Positions 1-7,025 of a stretch of 7,370 nucleotides of DNA are shown one piece after another. The DNA comes from Actinomycetota bacterium (lineage in GTDB: Bacteria > Actinomycetota > Actinomycetes > Streptosporangiales > Streptosporangiaceae). Under the pieces are notes generated by a model. The model had not been told where the DNA came from. It ran no database searches and saw nothing but the letters and a program-made list of their open reading frames with translations. The stretch's first letter is position 1. Every line of letters starts with the position of its first letter. The stretch covers positions 4,447-11,816 of the forward strand of contig PMST01000137.1 of the NCBI GenBank assembly GCA_003168295.1, in the 5' to 3' direction. The position numbers and the translations under genes were made by a program.

Positions 1-2141
<2,141 letters not shown>

Positions 2142-2149
2142 GCGCCCTC

Positions 2150-2179
2150 CAGGGGAAAACTGTCCGTCAGGGGAAAACT
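2150..2179. repeat. 12-bp direct repeat with 18-bp period in the lhr leader
   Basis: CAGGGGAAAACT occurs at 2150-2161 and again, identically, at 2168-2179. Together the two copies fill most of the 43-nt gap between the vapC stop and the lhr start. Read on the coding (minus) strand, each copy is AGTTTTCCCCTG, and the second coding-strand copy runs directly into the lhr ribosome binding site (GGAGGG). The CTGTCCGTCAG between them is a weak inverted repeat (CTG...CAG). It may be a small tandem duplication or a binding site; nothing in the sequence decides between these. Confidence 0.6.
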
Positions 2180-2184
2180 ACCTT

Positions 2185-2607
2185 TCACGTAATGCTGCCC
2201 GGGGGAACCACCCATCGGGTGGCCTGGCCGGTGATCTCGGCGACATGCTCGTAGCCGCCGTCGTAGTGCAGCACGCAGACGCGATGCCGCTCGGCGATGG
2301 CCGCGATGATCAGGTCCGGGAGCGGCACGGCGCGCGGCTCAGGCTGATCCGCGAGCTTAGCCTGGACGCCAAGCGCCCGCCGCAGGTCGCCGTCCTCGGC
2401 CGGCAGCCACTCGTACGCATGCCGCCGGTCCGCCGCGACCAGCTCGCAGTCCACCCGGCCCCGCGCGCAGAAAAGCACCTCCAGCTCGGTAATCGCGCAG
2501 GTCGCCATCAGCCCGTGTTCCACCAGCGGCGCCAGAACCGTCCGCACCGACGGATGGTGCCATCGCGCGATGGCGCTCTTGTCCGCCAGGTACCGCGCTA
2601 CCGCCAC
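2185..2607 (-). CDS. vapC: VapC-type PIN-domain toxin ribonuclease
   Basis: This 140-residue PIN-domain protein is the toxin of a type II toxin-antitoxin pair. VapC proteins are Mg2+-dependent endoribonucleases, commonly cutting tRNA or rRNA. The four acidic active-site positions are all visible: D9 in YLADKSAI, E41 in AITELEVL, D98 in LPDLIIAAIA, and D116 in LHYDGGYEHVAEITG. All are in the family's usual spacing, so the nuclease looks intact. The start is a GTG at 2605-2607 lying inside the end of vapB (10-nt overlap, GTGGCGGTAG), which is typical translational coupling; there is no strong ribosome binding site of its own. The stop is 43 nt before lhr on the same strand, so read-through into lhr is possible. 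The family assignment is secure; the RNA target cannot be read from the sequence. Confidence 0.92.
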   Translation of the reverse strand: MAVARYLADKSAIARWHHPSVRTVLAPLVEHGLMATCAITELEVLFCARGRVDCELVAADRRHAYEWLPAEDGDLRRALGVQAKLADQPEPRAVPLPDLIIAAIAERHRVCVLHYDGGYEHVAEITGQATRWVVPPGSIT

Positions 2608-2804
2608 GCCTGTTCCATCACTGACGGGGCGCCAAGACCGGCGTAGACGCCGCCGTCCAGTCGCTCGACCTCACGCTTTCGCGCCACCGACGCGACCGCC
2701 TCGGCCAGAGCCCGGTTCACCGTCTCCTTCTTGGTCCTGGCTCCCAGCGCGGCCTGCGCCTGGTCGAGCAGGTCATCGTCGACATCGATCAGCGTCTTGG
2801 ACAT
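2598..2804 (-). CDS. vapB: VapB-type antitoxin
   Basis: This 68-residue antitoxin is the partner of the adjacent VapC. The N-terminus MSKTLIDVDDDLLDQAQAAL followed by GARTKKETVNRALAEAV is the classic VapB ribbon-helix-helix pattern: a short beta strand, then two helices with a KKETVN turn. The C-terminal ~28 residues (RLDGGVYAGLGA...) would wrap the toxin and block its active site. The start at 2804 is chosen because the homologous part begins there and GGGAGGG lies 5 nt upstream. The frame stays open upstream to 2939, but those residues do not resemble the family. VapB-VapC complexes normally repress their own promoter, and an AT-rich inverted repeat sits just upstream. Confidence 0.9.
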   Translation of the reverse strand: MSKTLIDVDDDLLDQAQAALGARTKKETVNRALAEAVASVARKREVERLDGGVYAGLGAPSVMEQAWR

Positions 2805-3036
2805 CGCCGCCCTCCCTCGTATATACACATCGTATTTCAATGGATATACCCGGGGTGCATGCCGCTCGCAGGATCTCCGGGGGACTTCGGGATCCGCCGG
2901 ATGCTGGCCAGAATCCGCTCTCATGTCCCCATGGTGCATCCGCCCACTGACATTCCGCGGCGCCTGTGCCCGTGTTCAGGCGACGGCCGGTTTGCCGGCA
3001 GCCCATCGGCGTGATCGAAAGGAGGGCTATACAGCT
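2805..3036. other. Intergenic stretch between the RelE-type toxin gene and vapB
   Basis: These 232 nt separate the two toxin-antitoxin modules. Apart from the AT-rich operator candidate next to vapB, I see only a short GC stem, GCCGG-TTTG-CCGGC (2986-2999), and a Shine-Dalgarno-like AAAGGAGGG on the plus strand (3018-3026) with no start codon at a suitable distance. No credible reading frame was found. Confidence 0.6.
2819..2849. promoter_or_regulatory. AT-rich inverted repeat, candidate vapBC operator/promoter
   Basis: GTATAT at 2819-2824 is mirrored by ATATAC at 2844-2849, and the left arm sits in an 8-bp palindrome, GTATATAC (2819-2826). The right arm lies in GGATATACC. The repeat begins 15 nt upstream of the vapB start codon, in a stretch much richer in A/T than its surroundings. 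VapBC complexes bind such inverted repeats to autoregulate. I could not assign a clean -35/-10 pair; the minus-strand TTGAAA (2835-2840) is too close to the TATATA to serve as its -35. Confidence 0.5.
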
Positions 3037-3309
3037 TTAGGTCCGGTACGCGTCAGTGCGGTGCCGGATCGATCGGATTTCGATGGCATGCTTGCTTTCG
3101 TCGATCCTGTAGATGACGCGATAAGTGCCCCGCCTGGCCGAGTGAAGCCCGTCGTAGGGTCCATGCAGGGGCTTGCCGACTCGCCAGGGATCATCGGCCA
3201 GCGCGCCGCTGATCAGCTCCCACGCCGCGGTGGCGACACCCGCTGGCAGGTGTTCGGCGAGGGCTCTCTTCGCGGGCGGTGTGAGCAAGATGGCATATCG
3301 TCCGCTCAC
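3037..3309 (-). CDS. RelE/ParE-superfamily toxin
   Basis: This 90-residue toxin is the second gene of a type II pair. The pattern is that of RelE-like mRNA interferases: N-terminal YAILLTPPAKRAL, a central GKPLHGPYDGLHSARRGTYRVIYRID with the basic and aromatic core (K47, R59, R60, Y63, R64), and C-terminal IEIRSIRHRTDAYR with H83, R84 and Y88. RelE members cleave mRNA in the ribosomal A site, whereas ParE members poison gyrase; the C-terminal HR..AYR pattern favours RelE. The start is GTG at 3307-3309, overlapping the antitoxin stop as GTGA, so it is translationally coupled and has no separate ribosome binding site. The length is normal and nothing looks broken. Confidence 0.88.
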   Translation of the reverse strand: MSGRYAILLTPPAKRALAEHLPAGVATAAWELISGALADDPWRVGKPLHGPYDGLHSARRGTYRVIYRIDESKHAIEIRSIRHRTDAYRT

Positions 3310-3596
3310 CGCCCGTCCCGGCGGCCCAGACGGACATCGAGGATCGCCTGCATATCTTCCTCGGTGGTGAAGTCGCCACGCTCAGCCGCCTCGGCTGATT
3401 CCGCCAGGTCGGCTCGAGTTTGCGGATCGGACAGGATCGCGATGGTCTCCTGCAGTTCATCCCACTCCGCCACGGAGACCACCATGACGTGCGGATGTCC
3501 GTTGCGAGTCACGGTGAAATGATCGTGCTCGGCGGCCGCCCGGTCCGCGAGCTCAGTAAACCTGTTCTTCGCGTCGGTGATCGGGAGCGTCTCCAT
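3306..3596 (-). CDS. Phd/YefM-family antitoxin
   Basis: This 96-residue antitoxin is partnered with the downstream RelE-type toxin. METLPITDAKNRFTEL at the N-terminus and HDHFTVTRNGHPHVMVVSVAEW after it are the hallmark of Phd/YefM DNA-binding antitoxins; the acidic C-terminal tail (ERGDFTTEEDMQAIL) is the likely toxin-neutralising part. Two in-frame ATG codons compete, at 3602 and 3596. I choose 3596 because the family begins METLP and because the -10-like TAGAAT ends 7 nt before it, consistent with a leaderless message. No Shine-Dalgarno sequence precedes either ATG. Members of the family repress their own operon, helped by the toxin. Confidence 0.9.
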   Translation of the reverse strand: METLPITDAKNRFTELADRAAAEHDHFTVTRNGHPHVMVVSVAEWDELQETIAILSDPQTRADLAESAEAAERGDFTTEEDMQAILDVRLGRRDGR

Positions 3597-3603
3597 AGCC
3601 ATA

Positions 3604-3623
3604 ATTCTAGCTAAAATCTCTAG
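3604..3623 (-). promoter_or_regulatory. Promoter -10 and repeated TCTAG elements upstream of the antitoxin
   Basis: On the minus strand TAGAAT (3604-3609) matches the -10 consensus closely and ends 7 nt before the ATG at 3596, placing the transcription start at or next to the A of the start codon. No good -35 is visible. TCTAG occurs at 3606-3610 and 3619-3623 (13-bp offset), the first copy overlapping the -10, so occupancy by the antitoxin would block transcription. The local A/T content is well above the background. Confidence 0.5.
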
Positions 3624-3693
3624 TGTTGGCGAGATCCCGGCTCCGCGCGTCCGCCAGAGATCCTTTCGCGCAGCATCGCGCATCCGCCGTGCG

Positions 3694-3728
3694 AGTAAAC
3701 TGCGCGCAATCGTGCAGATCGCTGCATC
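3694..3728 (+). promoter_or_regulatory. Candidate operator/promoter of the DeoR-type gene (shared two-block motif)
   Basis: AGTAAAC (3694-3700) and CGCTGCATC (3720-3728) are separated by 19 nt; the same two words in the same order with an 18-nt gap occur upstream of the SIS-domain gene. The second block here is half of a perfect inverted repeat, TGCAG-ATCG-CTGCA (3713-3726). TAAACT (3696-3701) could be a -10. The motif ends 28 nt before the GTG start, where a repressor would block transcription. Confidence 0.45.
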
Positions 3729-3740
3729 AAATGACCCGTA

Positions 3741-3748
3741 GGGGGAGG
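3741..3748 (+). promoter_or_regulatory. Ribosome binding site deciding the GTG start
   Basis: GGGGGAGG lies 8 nt before GTG at 3757. The ATG at 3731 precedes it and is in a different frame, so GTG is the better start. Confidence 0.7.
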
Positions 3749-3756
3749 TCCGCCGC

Positions 3757-4542
3757 GTGTCCAGGTATGAGCGCTGGAATGCGCTGCTTGACCTGCTACC
3801 CGGCGACGGGCAGCTCACCGTGACCCAGGCCGCCAAGCAGCTCGGCGTGTCGCAGGCCACCATCCGCCGGGACCTGGATCAGCTGGCCCGGCAGCAGCTG
3901 GTGACCAGGACCCGTGGCGGCGCCACGGCCGGTCACGTCTCCTACGACCTGCCGCTGCGGTACAAGACCGGCCGGCACGCGGCGGAAAAACAGCGCATCG
4001 GCCGCGCCGCGGCCGCGCTGGTGGCCCCGGGCGCGGCGGTGGCGCTGAACGGCGGTACCACCGCCAGCGAGGTCGCGCGGGCCCTGGCCACCCGGCCCGA
4101 CCTGCAAGATGGCACCGGCGCGCCCGCCGTCACCGTGGTGACGAACGCGATGAACATCGCCAACGAGCTCGCCGTCAGGCAGCACATCAAGATCGTGGTG
4201 ACCGGCGGGGTCACCCGCGGCCAGTCCTATGAGCTGATCGGACCGTTCGCCACCCTGGTCCTGGCCGAGCTGACGCTGGACTGGGCCATCCTCGGCGTCG
4301 ACGGGCTTGACGTGCGAGCCGGGGCGACCGCCCACCACGAGGGCGAGGCCAGCATCAACAACCTCATGGCCACCCGGGCGGAGCAGGTCATGGTCGTCGC
4401 CGACAGCTCCAAGCTTGGCCAGCGCGCGTTCGCGCGGATGTGCGGGGTGGCCGAGATCGACGTCATCGTCACCGACCGCGATGCCTCTCCCGCCGCGCTG
4501 GCCGCCTTCACCGAGCGCGGCATCCGCGTCATCACCGCCTGA
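3757..4542 (+). CDS. DeoR/GlpR-family transcriptional regulator of the amino-sugar genes
   Basis: This 261-residue protein is a standard-length DeoR-family repressor. Residues ~20-50 (LTVTQAAKQLGVSQATIRRDLDQLARQ) form the winged helix-turn-helix with the family recognition signature ATIRRDL. The C-terminal part is the sugar-phosphate sensor fold: LNGGTTASEVARAL (97-110), VVTNAMNIANEL (128-138), VVTGG (147-151), ILGVDGLD (178-185), VVADSSKLGQRAF (213-225) and IDVIVTD (234-240). The usual D of the DSGTT motif is N98 here. Family members release DNA on binding a phosphorylated sugar. Its place directly upstream of a SIS-domain gene and nagA, with a shared upstream motif, points to repression of that operon by an amino-sugar phosphate and to autoregulation; this is inference. 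AgaR-like or NagR-like naming would be premature. Confidence 0.9.
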   Translation: MSRYERWNALLDLLPGDGQLTVTQAAKQLGVSQATIRRDLDQLARQQLVTRTRGGATAGHVSYDLPLRYKTGRHAAEKQRIGRAAAALVAPGAAVALNGGTTASEVARALATRPDLQDGTGAPAVTVVTNAMNIANELAVRQHIKIVVTGGVTRGQSYELIGPFATLVLAELTLDWAILGVDGLDVRAGATAHHEGEASINNLMATRAEQVMVVADSSKLGQRAFARMCGVAEIDVIVTDRDASPAALAAFTERGIRVITA

Positions 4543-4560
4543 CGCAACGCAACGCGACCG

Positions 4561-4595
4561 GACACGACGGAACACGACGGGGCGCGACGCGACGG
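4561..4595 (+). repeat. Short degenerate 10-bp tandem repeat
   Basis: GACACGACGG, AACACGACGG, GGCGCGACGC and the partial GACGG follow each other directly after the regulator stop codon. The copies diverge, and the array is short. It may simply be GC-biased low-complexity sequence. Confidence 0.4.
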
Positions 4596-4604
4596 GCCTG
4601 ACCG

Positions 4605-4624
4605 ACGGCGGAACCCACCGCCGT
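4605..4624 (+). terminator. GC-rich hairpin after the regulator gene
   Basis: ACGGCGG (4605-4611) pairs perfectly with CCGCCGT (4618-4624) around a 6-nt loop, AACCCA. It lies 62 nt after the regulator stop and before the SIS-gene promoter region. Only a weak T-containing tail follows (TCCTCAG), as is common in high-GC actinobacteria, so termination may be partial. Confidence 0.5.
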
Positions 4625-4629
4625 TCCTC

Positions 4630-4725
4630 AGTAAACGAGCTGTCATGATCACTGCGCTGCATCTTGGTGATCTATACTGATCAGATATGGCATATTTCGA
4701 TCATGAGAATGCAATATTTGTGATC
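4630..4725 (+). promoter_or_regulatory. Promoter and candidate operator region of the SIS-nagA operon
   Basis: AGTAAAC (4630-4636) and CGCTGCATC (4655-4663) repeat the two-block motif found before the regulator gene. TATACT (4673-4678) is a good -10; no convincing -35 lies 16-18 nt upstream. Five GATC cores stand at 4647, 4669, 4679, 4699 and 4722, spaced 22, 10, 20 and 23 nt, four of them preceded by T (TGATC). The -10 sits between the second and third cores, so a protein on these sites would cover the promoter. The stretch 4661-4725 is AT-rich compared with both flanking genes. Confidence 0.5.
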
Positions 4726-4727
4726 GC

Positions 4728-4738
4728 AGGAGCAGGAG
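4728..4738 (+). promoter_or_regulatory. Doubled Shine-Dalgarno AGGAG before the SIS-domain gene
   Basis: AGGAG occurs at 4728-4732 and 4734-4738; the second copy is 5 nt before ATG at 4744, an ideal distance. This decides the start in favour of 4744 over the in-frame ATG at 4687, which has no ribosome binding site. Confidence 0.75.
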
Positions 4739-4743
4739 CAGCG

Positions 4744-5628
4744 ATGAGTTACCTGACCGAGGAGATCGCCAGCCAGCCCGGATGCTGGACGAAGGCGATC
4801 GAGATGGCGGCCTCGGCCGAATCCGCGCTGCCCCGGCCGGGCGAGCGGGTCGCCGCGATCGGCTGCGGTTCGTCGCTCAACGTCGCCCGGTGCTACGCGA
4901 CCCTGCGCGAGGCCGCGGGTCAGGGTGAAACCGACGCCTTCCCGGCCTCTGAGGTGCCGCTGACCCGGCGGTACGACCGCCTGGTCTTCATTTCCCGCAC
5001 CGGCACCACCACCGAGGTCCTCGACGCCCTCCGAAACGCTCCCCGCGACCGCGGCGTGCGGACGGTAGCCGTCACCGCCGACCCGGAGGCGCCGCTCGCC
5101 CGGGAAGCCGATCAGGTGATATGGCTCGATTTCAGCACCGAACGTTCGGTGGTCTCGAGCCGTTTCATCACCAGCTCGCTGGTCCTGCTCCGCGCGCATC
5201 TCGGTGAGGATGTCGGCGAACTGCCTGGCCAGGCGGCCCGCGAGCTGGCCCGCCCGCTGCCGCCCGGACTCGCCGAGCGCAGCGAGTTCACCTTCCTCGG
5301 CCACGGCTGGGCGGCCGCGGTGGCCGACGAGGCGGCGCTGAAGCTGCGCGAGGCCTCACGCACCTGGGCCGAGTCCTACCCGGCGATGGAGTACCGGCAC
5401 GGCCCGATCAGCGTCAGCGACGAGAACACCGTGGTCTGGGCCCTCGGCGAGGTTCCCTCCGACCTGCTGGCGGACGCCGGGCGTACCGGGGCCACCGTGA
5501 TCGCCGCCGCCTGCGACCCGCTCGCCGGGCTGATCGGAGCGCAGCGGCTCAGCGTGCTCCTCGCCGAGCGCAAGGGCATCGACCCGGACCAGCCGCGCGC
5601 CCTGGCACGCTCTGTCATCCTGGCTTAA
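4744..5628 (+). CDS. Two-SIS-domain sugar-phosphate isomerase/deaminase (NagB-II/AgaS/GlmS-isomerase type)
   Basis: This 294-residue protein resembles the isomerase half of GlmS without the glutaminase domain. The first SIS domain holds AIGCGSSLNVAR (38-49) and the phosphate-binding loop FISRTGTTTEVLDAL (82-96), then ERSVVSSRFITSSL (133-146). The second holds FLGHGWAAAVADEAALKLRE (184-203) and the signature AESYPAMEYRHGP (209-221). The end, IDPDQPRALARSV (279-291), matches the GlmS C-terminal loop. Lacking a glutaminase domain it cannot use glutamine as nitrogen donor, so the likely direction is deamination of glucosamine- or galactosamine-6-phosphate to a keto-sugar phosphate plus ammonia, in the cytoplasm. 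Its stop overlaps the nagA start (TAATG), fitting consecutive pathway steps. An ATG at 4687 would add 19 residues but runs through the promoter region. The substrate sugar cannot be settled from sequence. Confidence 0.87.
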   Translation: MSYLTEEIASQPGCWTKAIEMAASAESALPRPGERVAAIGCGSSLNVARCYATLREAAGQGETDAFPASEVPLTRRYDRLVFISRTGTTTEVLDALRNAPRDRGVRTVAVTADPEAPLAREADQVIWLDFSTERSVVSSRFITSSLVLLRAHLGEDVGELPGQAARELARPLPPGLAERSEFTFLGHGWAAAVADEAALKLREASRTWAESYPAMEYRHGPISVSDENTVVWALGEVPSDLLADAGRTGATVIAAACDPLAGLIGAQRLSVLLAERKGIDPDQPRALARSVILA

Positions 5629-7025
5629 TGCCAGAGGTCCCGGCCACCGCCCGGACGCCGCCCCATGACACTCGTTCCCGCCGTTCGCAGCTGCTGGCCG
5701 GCGGCCGCGTGGTGACGCCCGCTGGCGTGCTCAGCCCAGGCTGGATCCAGCTGGCCTCCGGCGTGATCGAAGCGGTCGGATCCGGCCCCCCGCCACGGCC
5801 TTCACCAGAACGTCCCGTCACTGACCTGCGCGGGTCCTGGGTTCTGCCCGGGTTCGTCGACATGCACGTCCACGGCGGCGGCGGTACGTCCTTCACCGAG
5901 GGATCGGAGGAGGACGCCAGGCGCGCCGCGGCGTTTCACCGTGGCCACGGCACCACGACCATCGTGGCCAGCCTGGTGACCGCGCCGCTGGCCGAGCTGG
6001 AGACCCGGGCCGCCATGCTGGCCGGGCTGGCCGCCGACGGCGTCCTGGCCGGCCTGCACCTGGAGGGACCGTTCCTGTCCGCGGCCCGGTGCGGCGCCCA
6101 GGATCCGCGGCACATGGTCGCTCCCGACGTCGCCGCGTTCGAGCGCCTGCGGGCGGCCAGCGCGGGACACCTGCGGGTCATCACGATCGCCCCCGAACGG
6201 CCCGGCGCGACCGCGCTGATCGGCGCCGCGGCGCGAGCCGGGGTGACCGTCGCGGTCGGGCACACCGACGCCACCGCCGAGGTCGCCTCGGCCGCGGTGG
6301 ACGCGGGCGCGACTCACGCGACCCACCTGTTCAACGGCATGCGGCCGCTGCATCACCGGGAGCCGGGCGCCGCCGGTGCCCTGCTCGACCGGGATGAGGT
6401 GACCTGCGAGGTGATTGCCGATGGCGTCCACCTGCACGACATCACGATCCGCCTGGTGGCGCGCGCCGCCGGCCCGGGCCGGCTGGTCCTGATCACCGAT
6501 GCCATGGCGGCCGCGGGCATGCCCGACGGCGGCTACCGGCTGGGCTCGATGCGGGTGAACGTGTCCGGGGGAGTGGCGCGCCTGGCCGGTCAGGGCGGTT
6601 CGGCCGGCCAGGGCGGTTCGGCGGGCCCGATCGCCGGTTCCACCGCCACCATGGACGACATCGTCCGGCGGGCGGTGGCCGCGGGCCTGCCGGTGCCCGA
6701 GGTGGCCGCCGCGGCGAGCACCACCCCGGCTCGCGTGCTTGGCCTCGACGACCGGGTCGGGGCCCTGCGCCCTGGCCTGCAAGCCGACCTGGTCGTCTGC
6801 GACGATGACTTCCGGCTGAGCGCGGTGATGGCGGGCGGGCGGTGGCTGACTCAAGCTCCGCCAACCCGGTACGGTCAGCTCACCTTACGCACCGATCCGG
6901 TTAGCTTCCCGGTCGCCGAGCTGACCTCGCACACGACGGTACGCTCACCGGCCTGCCAGGCGGTCTGGTTCGGGTACACGAACTCCTGGGCCAGGCCGGC
7001 GTTGGCCAGATCCGGGTTCAGGTAA
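5628..7025 (+). CDS. nagA: N-acetylglucosamine-6-phosphate deacetylase, with unusual C-terminal run-on
   Basis: This amidohydrolase-fold enzyme removes the acetyl group from GlcNAc-6-phosphate (or GalNAc-6-phosphate). Visible residues: metal-site HVH (H80, H82) in VLPGFVDMHVHGGGG, E146 in HLEGPF, H212 in VAVGHTDAT, H233 in THLFNGM, and the catalytic D291 in LITDAMAAAG; substrate-contact regions FNGMRPLHHREPG (235-247) and DGVHLH (265-270) are intact. Residues 321-332 are a duplicated GQGGSA unit just before the conserved GSTATM loop. Homologues are about 380-400 residues and end near GRW; here that point is residue ~406, yet the frame continues to 465, the last 50 codons being antisense to the convergent gene. 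The start ATG overlaps the upstream TAA (TAATG), implying translational coupling. Catalytic function looks intact; the tail is doubtful as a folded segment. Confidence 0.92.
   Translation: MPEVPATARTPPHDTRSRRSQLLAGGRVVTPAGVLSPGWIQLASGVIEAVGSGPPPRPSPERPVTDLRGSWVLPGFVDMHVHGGGGTSFTEGSEEDARRAAAFHRGHGTTTIVASLVTAPLAELETRAAMLAGLAADGVLAGLHLEGPFLSAARCGAQDPRHMVAPDVAAFERLRAASAGHLRVITIAPERPGATALIGAAARAGVTVAVGHTDATAEVASAAVDAGATHATHLFNGMRPLHHREPGAAGALLDRDEVTCEVIADGVHLHDITIRLVARAAGPGRLVLITDAMAAAGMPDGGYRLGSMRVNVSGGVARLAGQGGSAGQGGSAGPIAGSTATMDDIVRRAVAAGLPVPEVAAAASTTPARVLGLDDRVGALRPGLQADLVVCDDDFRLSAVMAGGRWLTQAPPTRYGQLTLRTDPVSFPVAELTSHTTVRSPACQAVWFGYTNSWARPALARSGFR
6588..6623 (+). repeat. 18-bp in-frame tandem duplication inside nagA
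   Basis: Two 18-nt units (6588-6605 and 6606-6623) each encode GQGGSA and differ at only two bases, both third codon positions. They add a flexible Gly/Ser loop immediately before the conserved AGSTATM segment of NagA. Confidence 0.8.

Noticed and set aside
2805..2939. 45-codon N-terminal extension of vapB
   Set aside because: The extension crosses the AT-rich operator and does not resemble VapB. The ATG at 2804 has a good ribosome binding site.
2986..2999. GCCGG-TTTG-CCGGC hairpin after the RelE-type gene
   Set aside because: The stem is only 5 bp with no T-run on the relevant strand; it is common by chance in this GC-rich DNA.
3018..3026. Strong Shine-Dalgarno-like AAAGGAGGG on the plus strand
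   Set aside because: No start codon follows at a workable distance, and the downstream sequence is antisense to the RelE-type gene.
2731..3522. 263-codon plus-strand frame crossing both toxin-antitoxin modules
   Set aside because: It runs antisense through vapB, the intergenic gap, the RelE-type gene and the antitoxin, all better supported.
3552..3561. CTCAGTAAAC, identical to 4627-4636 upstream of the SIS gene
   Set aside because: This copy lies inside the antitoxin coding region without the second CGCTGCATC block, so I treat it as chance.
3796..4662. 288-codon minus-strand frame opposite the regulator gene
   Set aside because: The opposite strand encodes a complete DeoR-family protein; this frame is compositionally biased and motif-free.
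4687..4743. Upstream ATG adding 19 residues to the SIS-domain protein
   Set aside because: There is no ribosome binding site before it, and the extra codons run through the promoter-like and GATC-rich region. The ATG at 4744 has AGGAG at 5 nt.
5802..6854. 350-codon minus-strand frame opposite nagA
   Set aside because: The plus strand carries all NagA metal and catalytic residues; this frame has no family resemblance.
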